DNA of 64,000 bases from Planctomycetota bacterium (GTDB lineage: Bacteria; Planctomycetota; UBA1135; GCA-002686595): assembly GCA_029259605.1 (NCBI GenBank), contig JAJDEV010000107.1, positions 1-64,000 on the forward strand, given 5' to 3'. The notes under the pieces are model-generated. The model did not search any database, was not told where the DNA came from, and saw only the letters and a program-made list of their open reading frames with translations. A program made the translations under genes and the position numbers. Positions 26,178 to 35,149 of the stretch are shown in pieces (the first letter of the stretch is position 1; each line of letters begins with the position of its first letter).

Positions 26178-28775
26178 ATGAAGCTCGGCGGCATCCTGCG
26201 CTTCGTGCGCCGCGACTCGCGCGGATCGCGCGGGAGCCTCGTGTTCTTCGTCGCGTGCGTCGCGATCGGCGTGGCCGCGGTCGTCGCGGTCGACGGCGTG
26301 GCGCGCGCGATCGACGCGGGGTTGCGCTCGCGCTCGCGCGAGCTGCTCGCGGCCGACATCGCGGTGCAGGGCAGGCAGCCGCTGCCCGCCGAGCTCGACG
26401 CCGCGATCGCGCGCGTCGCGCCGGACGCCGAGCGCATCGACGTGCGCGAGCTGGCGACGATGGCCGGCGCGTTGTCGGCGGCGGGCGACGTCGAGCGCAG
26501 CCGCCTGTGCGAGCTCAAGGTCGTCGACGCCGCCTACCCGTTCTATGGCGAGCTGACGCTCGAGCCCGCGGGCAGGCTCGCCGACCTGCTCGACGCATCG
26601 ACCGCGGTCGTCGCGCCCGAGCTCATGTCGGGGCTCGGGCTCGCCGTCGGCGACACGGTGCGCGTCGGCGGCGCGGACTTCCGCGTCGCGGCGGTCGTGC
26701 TCGACGAACCGGACCGGCTCGACTTCGCGCTCGTGCTCGGGCCGCGCGTCTTCCTGTCGAGCGCGGGCTTCGACCGTACGTCGTTGCTCGGCGTCGGCAA
26801 CCGCGTCAAGTACCGCGCGCTCCTGCGCCTGCCCGGCAACCCGGTCGAGGACGAGCTCGACCGCGTGAAGGATGAGCTCGACGACAGCATCCCCGCGACC
26901 GTGCGCTTGCGCTTCGAGACGCACTTCGAGGCGCAACCCGGCGTGCGCCGCGGGCTCGAGCGCTTCGCGTCGTTCCTCGGACTGGTCGCGCTCCTGTCGC
27001 TCGTGCTCGGCGGGATCGGCGTGGCCGAGGTCGTGCGCTCGTGGTTGCGCTCGCGAACCATAGGGATCGCGGTGTGGAGGGTGATGGGGTTGCGGCCGCG
27101 CGAGATCCTCGTGTTGCACGTCGCGCACATCGTCGTCTTCGCGCTGATCGGCAGCGTGCTCGGCGCGGTGCTCGGCGGCGCGGTGCCGTTCGCGCTGCCC
27201 GCGCTCATGCCCGACCTGCTGTCCGCCGACCTCGTCGAGAGTTGGCAGCCGCTCGCGCTCCTGCGCGGGATCGGGCTCGGCGTCGGCGTCGCGCTCTTGT
27301 TCGCACTCTCCGCGCTGACCGCCGTGTGGCGCGTCTCGCCCGCGCTCGTTCTGCGCAGCGACGCCGAGCCGCTGCCCGCGCCGCGCCTCGTGCGCATCGG
27401 CGCGCTGCTGCTGCTCGGCGGCGGCCTGTTCGCGAGCGCGTGGATCCAGGGCGGCCGCGCCGACTACGCGGGTTGGTTCACGGGCGGCCTGGCCGTGCTC
27501 GCGCTCCTGCTCTTCCTCGGCGCGCGCGCACTCGTGTGGTGCGCCGGCGTCCTGCCGCGCGGCCGCTTCGGTCCGACGGTCGCGCACGGGATCGCCGCGC
27601 TCGCGCGTCCGGGCGTCGGGACCGTCGGCGCGATCGTGTCGCTCGGCCTCGGCACGCTCGTCGTCACGGGCATGGCGCTGATCGAGCGCCGTCTGCAGTC
27701 CGAGCTGCGCGGCGCGCTTCCGGAGAACGCGCCGAGCGTATTCCTCGTCGACGTGCAGCCGGATCAGTGGGAGGCGGTCGAGCGAGTGCTCGCGGACGGC
27801 GGCGCCGACCGCATCGACATGGTGCCGGTCATCATGGCGAGGCTCGCGGCGATCCGCGGCGACACGGTCGCGTCGCTCGTCGAGGACCGCGGGGACGACG
27901 ACGAGCGTGAGCGCGGCGAGCGGGACGAAGGCGACCGCCGCCCGCGCCGCTGGGCGCTGACGCGCGAGCAGCGTTTGACTTGGCTCGACGAGCTGCCCGA
28001 CTCGAACCGTGTAACGGCGCGCCTCGCAGCGAACGCCGCCGACGACGTGCTGTGGCGCGACCCCGAGCGCGACGAGATCAGTCTCGAGGAGGACTACGCC
28101 GAGAATCTTGGCGTCGGCGTCGGCGACTCGATCGCCTTCGACGTCCAGGGCCTCGAGTTCGAGTTCCTCGTGTCGAGCCTGCGGCAGATCGAGTGGGAAA
28201 GCTTCGACATCAACTTCTTCGTCGTGGTCGAGCCGGGTGCGCTCGACGACGCGCCGCAGATGCTGCTCGCCGCCGCGCGCGTCGCGTCGTCGGCCGAGGA
28301 CGCGATCCAGGACCAGCTCGTCCAGTCCTTCCCGAACGTGACCATGCTGCGCATCCGCCCGATCCTCGAGAAGGTCGCCGACCTGCTCGGCCGCATCGCG
28401 CTCGGCATCCGCGTGCTCGGCGCCTTCACGATCCTGGCCGGCGTCGCGATCCTCGCGGGTTCGGTCGGCGCGTCACGCCTGCGCCGTGGAAACGAGGTCG
28501 CGCTGCTCAAGACGCTCGGCGTCACGCGCCGCGGCGTGCTGCAGCTCTTCGCGATGGAGTTCGCGCTGTCGGGCCTCGTCGCGGGCGCGCTCGGGGCGGC
28601 GGGTGCCTACGCCCTCGCCTGGGGCTTCCTCGAGCACGTGGTCGAGCTCGAGGCGGACCTCCCGCCGCTGGGCTTCGTCCTCGCGATGGGGCTCACCGCC
28701 ACGCTCGCGGTCACCGCAGGCATCGCGGCGAGCCTGCGCGCGCTGCGGGCGCGGCCGATCGAGAGTCTGCGTTAG
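26178..28775 (+). CDS. ybbP: FtsX-like permease, YbbP type
   Basis: 865-aa permease with two FtsX-type units. N-terminal helix LVFFVACVAIGVAAVVAVDG, a large periplasmic domain (about 45-260), helices near 270, 320 and 375, more helices about 405-510, a second extracytoplasmic domain (about 520-745), and three C-terminal helices (VLGAFTILAGVAILAG, LVAGALGAAGAYALAWG, FVLAMGLTATLAVTAGI). A charged run DRGDDDERERGERD lies in the second soluble domain and is probably a local expansion. Length is close to E. coli YbbP. It is partner of the ATPase 13 bp upstream. The stop TAG is immediately followed by a pseudogene remnant. Confidence 0.9.
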   Translation: MKLGGILRFVRRDSRGSRGSLVFFVACVAIGVAAVVAVDGVARAIDAGLRSRSRELLAADIAVQGRQPLPAELDAAIARVAPDAERIDVRELATMAGALSAAGDVERSRLCELKVVDAAYPFYGELTLEPAGRLADLLDASTAVVAPELMSGLGLAVGDTVRVGGADFRVAAVVLDEPDRLDFALVLGPRVFLSSAGFDRTSLLGVGNRVKYRALLRLPGNPVEDELDRVKDELDDSIPATVRLRFETHFEAQPGVRRGLERFASFLGLVALLSLVLGGIGVAEVVRSWLRSRTIGIAVWRVMGLRPREILVLHVAHIVVFALIGSVLGAVLGGAVPFALPALMPDLLSADLVESWQPLALLRGIGLGVGVALLFALSALTAVWRVSPALVLRSDAEPLPAPRLVRIGALLLLGGGLFASAWIQGGRADYAGWFTGGLAVLALLLFLGARALVWCAGVLPRGRFGPTVAHGIAALARPGVGTVGAIVSLGLGTLVVTGMALIERRLQSELRGALPENAPSVFLVDVQPDQWEAVERVLADGGADRIDMVPVIMARLAAIRGDTVASLVEDRGDDDERERGERDEGDRRPRRWALTREQRLTWLDELPDSNRVTARLAANAADDVLWRDPERDEISLEEDYAENLGVGVGDSIAFDVQGLEFEFLVSSLRQIEWESFDINFFVVVEPGALDDAPQMLLAAARVASSAEDAIQDQLVQSFPNVTMLRIRPILEKVADLLGRIALGIRVLGAFTILAGVAILAGSVGASRLRRGNEVALLKTLGVTRRGVLQLFAMEFALSGLVAGALGAAGAYALAWGFLEHVVELEADLPPLGFVLAMGLTATLAVTAGIAASLRALRARPIESLR

Positions 28776-28776
28776 C

Positions 28777-29231
28777 CGGATCGGTCTGTTCGTGCTCCTG
28801 CGCGCGACGAACGCGTACGGCGAACCGCGGCATTCGACCGCGTTCGGTCCCGAGTTCCCGGCTTGGATCGCGTTCCTCAGCACGACCAAGTATCCGGCGT
28901 CGCTCGCCTTCCTCTTTGATGACGCTCGGGCCCTTGCTCTTCGCGCTGCCGTGGCTCGAGCGCGCGCGGCCGCGTCGCCGACGTCGTCGCGCTGTTTGGA
29001 AGTGCGGCGCTGTTCTTCTACCTCCTGCACATCCCGCTCATCCACGGCCTGGCGCTGCTGCTCGCCTTCGTCCGGAGCCCGGCCGCCGTGCCGTGGATGT
29101 TCGACGACCACCCGCTGCCCGTCGCCGGTCCCCCGGACGGCTACGCCTACGGCCTGCCGCTGGTCTACGCCGTGACGGCGGTCGCGCTCGCGCTCGCCTA
29201 CGCGTGCTGTCGCGCCTGCCGCGGCGTGTGA
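28777..29231 (+). pseudogene. Broken C-terminal remnant of a DUF1624/heparan-glucosaminide acetyltransferase-like gene
   Basis: No intact gene is present, but three consecutive frames together give the C-terminus of a DUF1624-type membrane acetyltransferase. The first frame (28777 to about 28915) reads FGPEFPAWIAFLSTTKYPAS. The second (about 28917-28960) reads LMTLGPLLFALPWLER. The third (about 28964-29231) reads LFGSAALFFYLLHIPLIHGL, ending DGYAYGLPLVYAV and helix residues before TGA 29229. Two one-base insertions explain the shifts, the first in a TTT run near 28915. The N-terminal two thirds and a start codon are missing; the remnant starts right at the ybbP stop. Sequencing error could explain the shifts but not the truncation. 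Confidence 0.72.
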
Positions 29232-29428
29232 GGAGCCTCCTGTGACGCGCATCCCAGCGGACTTCGGCGCCGGGCGAGTCCGGGGAGGGGGAGTCTCGGG
29301 GGCGTAGGGGGCCCCGGGGGGCGCCCGCGCATATTAAATGTCGCGCACCTTTTCGACGACATCGTTCGAGTGCCGACAAGAAGAGCACACGTCGGTCTGC
29401 TCGGAACGAGATCGACGCTCCCCCCTCC

Positions 29429-32314
29429 ATGTCCAACGTCCTCCGTGCCGCGCCCGTCCTCCTCGCCGCCGCGCTCGCCGCGTGCTCCGAGGCGGAGCAC
29501 GGCCTGCGCTCGCTCGCGGTCACACCGGCGCAGCCGACGCTCGCAGCCGGGACGGGCACGTCGCTGCGCGCCATGGGTACCTATTGGAGCCACACGACGC
29601 GCGACCTCAGCGAGTCGGTCGCGTGGGCCTCGAGCGACGCTGCAGTGGCGACCGTCGATGACGGCGTGGTCGCGAGCCACGTCGCGGGCAGCGCGACCAT
29701 CACGGCGACGGACCTCGCCTCCGGGCTCGCCGCGTCGGTCGAGCTCACGGTCACGTCCGCGGTCCTGACGTCGCTCGCGCTCACGCCGACGCTGCCGCAG
29801 ATCGCGCGCGGGACCGACGTCGCGTTCACGGCGATGGGGACCTTCAGCGACGGGACCGTTCAGGATCTGAGCGCGTCGGTGCTCTGGAGCTCGTCGAACG
29901 CGACCGTCGCGTTCGTGATCCGCGGTGTGGTCGAGGGCATGGGCGTGGGCGTGGCGACCATCGCCGCGATCGACACGAACACGGGTGTCAGCGGGTGGAC
30001 TCCGGTGCTCGTGACGCCGGCGGAGCTCGTGTCGATCGACGTGCAGCCGGCCGCGTCGTCCGTCGCGCTCGGCACGGCGCAGGTGTTCAGCGCGACGGGG
30101 ACGTTCACCGACAGCACGACCCAGGACCTGACCACGTCGGCCCTGTGGAGTTCGTCGAACGGCGCGGTCGCGACGGTGAGCAACGCGCCCGGATCCGAGG
30201 GGCGCGCGACCACGCTCTCGGTCGGGACGACGACGGTGTCCGCCACCGATCCGTTGAGCGCGATCCAAGGCGCGACGGCGTTCAGCGTGACGCCCGCGGT
30301 CCTGGTCTCGCTCGCCGTTACGCCCGTGTCGCCGTCGCTCGCGCTCGGCACGTCGCAGGAGTTCGTCGCGACCGGGACCTACTCCGACATGACGACCCAG
30401 GACCTGACGACGTCGGTGACGTGGAGCTCGTCGGATCCCGCGGTCGCGAGCGTGAGCAACGCTGCCTCGACCGAGGGCGTCGCGACCAGCCTCGCGGTCG
30501 GAACGACCACGGTGACCGCGATCGATCCCGCGAGCGGCATCGACGACGGGACGCTGCTCACCGTCACGCCGGCCGTGCTCGTCTCCATCGACGTGGCGCC
30601 GACCACGCCGTCGATCGCGCTGGGCACGTCGCAGGCGTTCGTCGCGACGGGGACGTACTCCGACATGACGGCGCAGGACCTGACGGCGTCGGTGACGTGG
30701 AGCTCGTCCGATCCTGGGGTCGCCGCCGTGAGCAACGCGCCCGGGACCGCAGGCCTCGCGACGAGCATGTCGGTGGGGTCGACCACGGTGACGGCGCTCG
30801 ATCCGGCGAGCGCGATCGACGGCGCGACGCTCCTCACGGTGACGCCCGCCGCGCTCGTCTCGCTCGCCGTCACTCCATCCGCGCCGTCCGTCGCGCTCGG
30901 TCGCACGCAGGCCTTCGCGGCGACGGGGACGTACACCGACGGATCGATGCAGGATCTCACGGCCGCGGTGACGTGGAGCTCGTCGAGCCCGGCCGTCGCG
31001 GCGATCAGCAACGCGTCGGGCAGCGAAGGGCGCGCGACGACGCTGTCGACCGGTGCGACGACCGTCACCGCGACGCACGCCGCGACCGGGACGAACGACG
31101 CGGCGACGCTCACGGTGACGCCGGCCGTGCTGGACTCGATCACGCTGAGCCCGACCGACCCGTCGATCGCGCTCGGCACGACGCGCGCGTTCACGGCGAC
31201 GGGCACGTTCAGCGACGGCAGCATGCCGGACCTGACCGACTCCGTGACGTGGAGCTCGTCGAGCCCCGCTGTCGCCACGATCAGCAACGCGGGCGGTAGC
31301 GAAGGGCTCGCGACGTCGGCCGCGGTCGGTGTGACGACGGTGACGGCGACCGACGCCCCCAGCGGGATCGACGCGTCGACGACGCTCACGGTCACGCCGG
31401 CGGCGCTCGTCTCGATCGCGGTGACGCCGCAGGACTGGTCGGTCCCGGTCGGTTCGACGCGGTCGTTCACGGCGCTCGGCACGTACACCGACGCGAGCAC
31501 GCAGGACCTCACGACGACCGTCACGTGGAGCTCGACGCTGCCCGGGGTCGCGACGGTGAGCAACGCGGGCGGCTTCGAGGGCGTCGCCACGGGCGTCTCG
31601 GCCGGCACGACCACGCTCACCGCGACCGACGCGCCGAGCGGGATCGACGGCCCGTCGACGCTCACCGTGATCCCGGAGATCGCCTTGCGCGACGTCGCGT
31701 CCGCGGGCGCCGCGAGCGGCGTGCTCGACGTGGTGATCGCGACGCCCGCCGGCACGCAGCCGGGTGACGTGCTCGTCGCGGCAATCGCCGTGCGCCCGAG
31801 CTCCGCCACGATCACCGCGCCCACCGGATGGAGCCTGGTGCGCCGCATCGACAACGGAGCGGGCAACGCGAACTCGCTCGCGCTCTACACGCGCGTCGCC
31901 GAGGCGAGTGAGCCGTTCGATCACACGTGGTCGTTCTCCGCCTCCACGGGTTCGGCCGGCGCGATCGCTGCCTTCGAGGGCGCGGACCCGACGAACCCGG
32001 TCGACGTCGAGGGCGGCCAGAGCACCGCGTCGTCCGTGTCCCACACCGCGCCGAGCATCACGACGACCGTCGCGCGAACGATGCTCGTCAGCGTGCACGC
32101 GTTCGCGTCGTCGGAGGCGTGGACGCCGCCCGCGGGAATGACGGAAGCGGCCGAGGCGGCGAGCCTCTCGCTCGGCAACGCCGCGGGCATCTCGCTCGAG
32201 CTGAACGTCGAGCTGCAGCCGGCCGCGGGCGCGACCGGGGTTCGAACGGCCACCGCGGCGGACTCGGCGGATACGGGCAACGCCGCGTTGCTCGCGCTCT
32301 CGCCGGGTGCGTAG
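29429..32314 (+). CDS. Lipoprotein with eight Big_2-type Ig-like repeats
   Basis: 961-aa predicted lipoprotein: signal VLLAAALAAC with lipobox LAAC at about residues 16-19. Residues about 27-755 contain eight repeats of roughly 92 aa, each starting like SLAVTPxxPSLALG, then ATGTYSDMTTQDLT, VTWSSSDPAVA and TTVTATDP, the bacterial Ig-like Big_2 pattern. The last about 205 residues form a separate beta-rich domain (PAGTQPGDVLVAAIAV, then PTGWSLVRRID and FSASTGSAGAIAAFEG). It is likely anchored to the outer membrane and used for adhesion or as a stalk. Repeats 3-8 are similar at DNA level, so copy number could vary. An AT-rich island TATTAAAT at 29332-29339 may be part of its promoter. Confidence 0.85.
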   Translation: MSNVLRAAPVLLAAALAACSEAEHGLRSLAVTPAQPTLAAGTGTSLRAMGTYWSHTTRDLSESVAWASSDAAVATVDDGVVASHVAGSATITATDLASGLAASVELTVTSAVLTSLALTPTLPQIARGTDVAFTAMGTFSDGTVQDLSASVLWSSSNATVAFVIRGVVEGMGVGVATIAAIDTNTGVSGWTPVLVTPAELVSIDVQPAASSVALGTAQVFSATGTFTDSTTQDLTTSALWSSSNGAVATVSNAPGSEGRATTLSVGTTTVSATDPLSAIQGATAFSVTPAVLVSLAVTPVSPSLALGTSQEFVATGTYSDMTTQDLTTSVTWSSSDPAVASVSNAASTEGVATSLAVGTTTVTAIDPASGIDDGTLLTVTPAVLVSIDVAPTTPSIALGTSQAFVATGTYSDMTAQDLTASVTWSSSDPGVAAVSNAPGTAGLATSMSVGSTTVTALDPASAIDGATLLTVTPAALVSLAVTPSAPSVALGRTQAFAATGTYTDGSMQDLTAAVTWSSSSPAVAAISNASGSEGRATTLSTGATTVTATHAATGTNDAATLTVTPAVLDSITLSPTDPSIALGTTRAFTATGTFSDGSMPDLTDSVTWSSSSPAVATISNAGGSEGLATSAAVGVTTVTATDAPSGIDASTTLTVTPAALVSIAVTPQDWSVPVGSTRSFTALGTYTDASTQDLTTTVTWSSTLPGVATVSNAGGFEGVATGVSAGTTTLTATDAPSGIDGPSTLTVIPEIALRDVASAGAASGVLDVVIATPAGTQPGDVLVAAIAVRPSSATITAPTGWSLVRRIDNGAGNANSLALYTRVAEASEPFDHTWSFSASTGSAGAIAAFEGADPTNPVDVEGGQSTASSVSHTAPSITTTVARTMLVSVHAFASSEAWTPPAGMTEAAEAASLSLGNAAGISLELNVELQPAAGATGVRTATAADSADTGNAALLALSPGA

Positions 32315-32437
32315 GGCGGATCGACGAGCGCCTCGCCCTCGCCGATGCTGCGGACCGCGCTACGGACTCTCCCGTATGTAGCCGGCCCCGCGAGTTGGTC
32401 GAGAGTGCGTCCGGAGGATCTCCGTGCAGATGCTGAC

Positions 32438-33040
32438 ATGACGCGAATCGAACCACAGCCGCCCGCGACGCTCCGATCGATCGCGATCCTCGAGCGCGAG
32501 CACCGGTGGATCGGATGGATGACCGAGTGCCTCGAGGCGTTGATCGCTCGTGCGCACGTCGACGATCAACTACCCGCGGAGACGTACGAACTCCTGCGAC
32601 TGTTCGAGTCGTTCGCCGATGGGTTGCACCAAGACAAGGAGGAGCACGTCCTGTTCGTCCACTTGCTGGACGTCGCGCGCGGGAACGAACGCGACGCGCT
32701 CACGAAGCTCCTCACCGACCATGAAGCGGAGCGCCGTCACCTCTCGGGCATGCGCGTCAACGTCCTCGGCGCCGTACACGGTGAACCCGGATGCGTGCGC
32801 GAGTTCGTGCGCGAGGCGGAGGGCTACCTGGGCGTGCACCGCGCGCACATGGCGCGTGAGAGCAAGGTGCTCTTCCCCCTGGCAGCGCGCGTGCTGACGC
32901 CCGACGCCGACGCCCAAGTCGTGCGCGGCTTCGGCCAGGTGGACGCGAGCGAGGAGGGTGGGAGCGCGACGGCCGGTTTGCTCGAGCAGATCGTGAGCCT
33001 GCGGCGACGCATCGGATTGCCGAGCCCGCCGGCGGCGTAG
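32438..33040 (+). CDS. Hemerythrin-like cation-binding domain protein
   Basis: About 200-aa all-helical protein of the hemerythrin HHE family. Candidate iron ligands occur in the right order: H in EREHRWIG (helix 1), H and E in FADGLHQDKEEHVLF (helix 2), H and E in LTDHEAERRHLSG (helix 3) and H, H and E in GVHRAHMARESKVLFP (helix 4). The frame is open from ATG 32345, but ATG 32438 is preferred because homology starts just after it. Such proteins bind a di-iron centre and serve in oxygen/NO sensing or iron handling. It stands alone, 123 bp after the Ig-like lipoprotein. Confidence 0.8.
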   Translation: MTRIEPQPPATLRSIAILEREHRWIGWMTECLEALIARAHVDDQLPAETYELLRLFESFADGLHQDKEEHVLFVHLLDVARGNERDALTKLLTDHEAERRHLSGMRVNVLGAVHGEPGCVREFVREAEGYLGVHRAHMARESKVLFPLAARVLTPDADAQVVRGFGQVDASEEGGSATAGLLEQIVSLRRRIGLPSPPAA

Positions 33041-33091
33041 CGGCTTCCAGCGCGCCCGAAGTTCCCGGCGCGGTTCCCCCCGGCGCGCGGC

Positions 33092-33257
33092 CTAGCAGGC
33101 CGTGGTGGAAATCACGGCGTCCTCGAAGGCAGATGAGTTCGTGCTGGCAAGGCGCGGTGACGACGCGTATTCGCTGGAACCTCGGAGGAGGCGCAACGCA
33201 GGCAGCGCCAATTCAGCGCCCTTCGAGGATGTTGTGAGTTTCACCACGGCCTGCTAG
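33092..33257 (+). repeat. Family B 166-bp repeat, copy 1
   Basis: Bounded by CTAG on both sides. The left end CTAGCAGGCCGTGGTGGAAA and the right end TTTCACCACGGCCTGCTAG form terminal inverted repeats that continue into GTCCTCGAAGG / CCTTCGAGGAT. The middle, GACGACGCGTATTCGCTGG with CCTCGGAGGAGGCGCAACGC, is identical in copy 2 at 34984-35149, in the same orientation. Together the two copies bracket the radical SAM gene. No open reading frame of interest. Its small size, inverted ends and dispersed solo ends fit a MITE or IS remnant. Confidence 0.85.
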
Positions 33258-33281
33258 GTACGCTCTCCGGCGAGCGAATCC

Positions 33282-34973
33282 ATGCGCGTGCTCTTCGTCT
33301 ACCCGAACCTCTACACCCAGATGGGGTTCAACCACGGCCTCGCGGCGTTGTCCGCCGTGCTCAAGCAGCGCGGGCACAAGACGCGGCTCGTCAACCTGAA
33401 CGAGAACCTGCCGCCGGTGCCGAGCTACGAGCAGGTGTTCGAGGACGTGCGCGCGTGGGCGCCCGGGTTGATCGCGTTCTCGTGCCTGACGATGCAGTAC
33501 GACGAGGCGGTGCGGCTCGCGCGGTCGCTGCGCGCGCAGGCGCGCGCCGCGGAGTTCGTGCTTCCGCCGCTCGTCGTCGGCGGGATCCATCCGACCATGG
33601 TGCCGACCGAGGTGATGGCCGACGGTGTTTGGGATCACGTCGGGGTGGGGGAGTGCGAGGATGCGCTCGCGCTGCTCGTCGAGCGGACCGAGAAGGGCGA
33701 GCGACCGACGGACATCAAGAACTTCCTGTCGTGGAAGGACGGCGCGCGGCCGGCGTGGATCGACGCGCGCGAGCCGGACGCGAACGGGAAGCTCGAACCT
33801 GTCAGCGCGGAGCACTGGATCCACAACCCGGTCGGCGAGTTCCCCGACTTCGCGGCGCAGCCCTTCCCCGACTACGCGCTCTTCGACACGCAGCGCATCG
33901 TCGACCAGAAGCACGGCTGGTTCGGGTTGATGACCAGCCGCGGTTGCCCGTACCGCTGCACCTACTGCCTCAACCACCGCGTGGTCGACCGCTACAAAGA
34001 CGAGCTCGCGCGGCCGGTCGCCAAGCTCGGCTTCTTCCGCTACCGCACGCCCGCGCAGATGATCGCCGAGATCCGGCACGTGCTCGCCACGTACACCGGC
34101 ATCGACACGTTCATCCTGGACGACGACCTGTTCACGATGAACTTCGAGCACGCGGTCGCGTTCGCAGAGGCGTACAAGGAGTCGGGTCTTACCGTCCCGT
34201 GGGTCGTGAACAGCCACGTGCAGCGCTTGAGCGACGAGCTCGCCTCCGCGCTCGCGGGTGGCGGTTGCCGCATCCTGAAGCTCGGCATCGAGTCCGGCTC
34301 GCACCGCGTGCGGCACGAGGTGCTCAAGCGCTTCATGAGCGACGACGACATCCTCGCCACGGTCGAGACCGCCGAGCGCCACGGCCTGCACACCTCCGGC
34401 TTCGTGATGATCGGCCTGCCGGGCGAGTCGCGCGCCGAGCGCGAGGAGACGATCGACCTGCTCGCCGCCTCGGGTCTCGGCCGCTTCCGCACGTCGCTCT
34501 TCTATCCGTTCCCCGGCACCGAGAGCCACCAGTACGCGATCGACGGCGGCTACGTCGACCCCGCGCGCGCCGGCTCGCTCACCGACTTCACCGAGACGAG
34601 CTGTCTCGACTTCGGCGAGGACGAGAACCTCTACATCGACAAGCTCGCGACGTGCATGCCGTGGTTCGTGAACGCGGGCATGGCGAAGTACGGCGACGCG
34701 CCGGCGGCGCAGCGCTACCAGCCGCTGGTCGACGAGGTGCTCGCGCTCTCGCGTGAGGAGTGGGACGCCTTCCGCCCGCGGGTGCGCGCGATCGACGGAT
34801 CAGTCTCCGAAGCGGCGATGCGCGCTGAGGAGCTGCACTACTCGATCCGCTTCAACGCGTTCATGGGCGTGCGCTCCGACTACTACATGGCGGAGGAGAG
34901 CGGCATCGAGTGGATGACCGCGGCCGCCAAGCCGGTGCCGGATCGGTTGCGCGAGCTCGCGGCGCTGCGCTAA
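33282..34973 (+). CDS. Radical SAM protein with N-terminal B12-binding-like domain
   Basis: 563-aa protein. Residues 1 to about 150 have the cobalamin-binding-domain fold seen in BchE/HpnJ-type enzymes (YPNLYTQMGFNHGLAALSAV, VVGGIHPTMVP), though no DxHxxG motif is visible, so cobalamin may be bound base-on or not at all. The cluster motif is C222-x3-C226-x2-C229 in SRGCPYRCTYC. FILDDDLFTMN, KLGIESGSHRVRHEVLKR and VMIGLPGESRAE follow, as expected for the SAM barrel. The C-terminal about 130 residues are specific. The substrate is unknown; methylation or lipid/cell-wall modification would be typical. It lies as a single gene between two direct family B repeats. Confidence 0.87.
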   Translation: MRVLFVYPNLYTQMGFNHGLAALSAVLKQRGHKTRLVNLNENLPPVPSYEQVFEDVRAWAPGLIAFSCLTMQYDEAVRLARSLRAQARAAEFVLPPLVVGGIHPTMVPTEVMADGVWDHVGVGECEDALALLVERTEKGERPTDIKNFLSWKDGARPAWIDAREPDANGKLEPVSAEHWIHNPVGEFPDFAAQPFPDYALFDTQRIVDQKHGWFGLMTSRGCPYRCTYCLNHRVVDRYKDELARPVAKLGFFRYRTPAQMIAEIRHVLATYTGIDTFILDDDLFTMNFEHAVAFAEAYKESGLTVPWVVNSHVQRLSDELASALAGGGCRILKLGIESGSHRVRHEVLKRFMSDDDILATVETAERHGLHTSGFVMIGLPGESRAEREETIDLLAASGLGRFRTSLFYPFPGTESHQYAIDGGYVDPARAGSLTDFTETSCLDFGEDENLYIDKLATCMPWFVNAGMAKYGDAPAAQRYQPLVDEVLALSREEWDAFRPRVRAIDGSVSEAAMRAEELHYSIRFNAFMGVRSDYYMAEESGIEWMTAAAKPVPDRLRELAALR

Positions 34974-34983
34974 CGGGTTTTCG

Positions 34984-35149
34984 CTAGCGGTCCGTGGTGT
35001 AAAACACGGCGTCCACGAAGGGGGTTGAGTTCGTGGTGTCAAGGCGCGCTGACGACGCGTATTCGCTGGAACCTCGGAGGAGGCGCAACGCGGGCAGCGC
35101 GAGTTCAGCGCCCTTCGAGGATGTCGTGAGTTTCACCACGGCCTGCTAC
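34984..35149 (+). repeat. Family B 166-bp repeat, copy 2
   Basis: Same length, orientation and boundaries as copy 1 at 33092. The right half is almost identical to copy 1. The left arm has diverged more (CTAGCGGTCCGTGGTGTAAA) but keeps the inverted-repeat pairing. Its last bases, CTGCTAC, include the TAG stop codon of the minus-strand subtilase (35146-35148). It lies 11 bp downstream of the radical SAM stop codon. Confidence 0.85.

Noticed and set aside
30000-31650. Regularly spaced repeats, possible CRISPR
   Set aside because: The period is about 275 bp, degenerate and in frame with an Ig-like protein; spacers of fixed length and identical short repeats are absent, and no cas gene is near.
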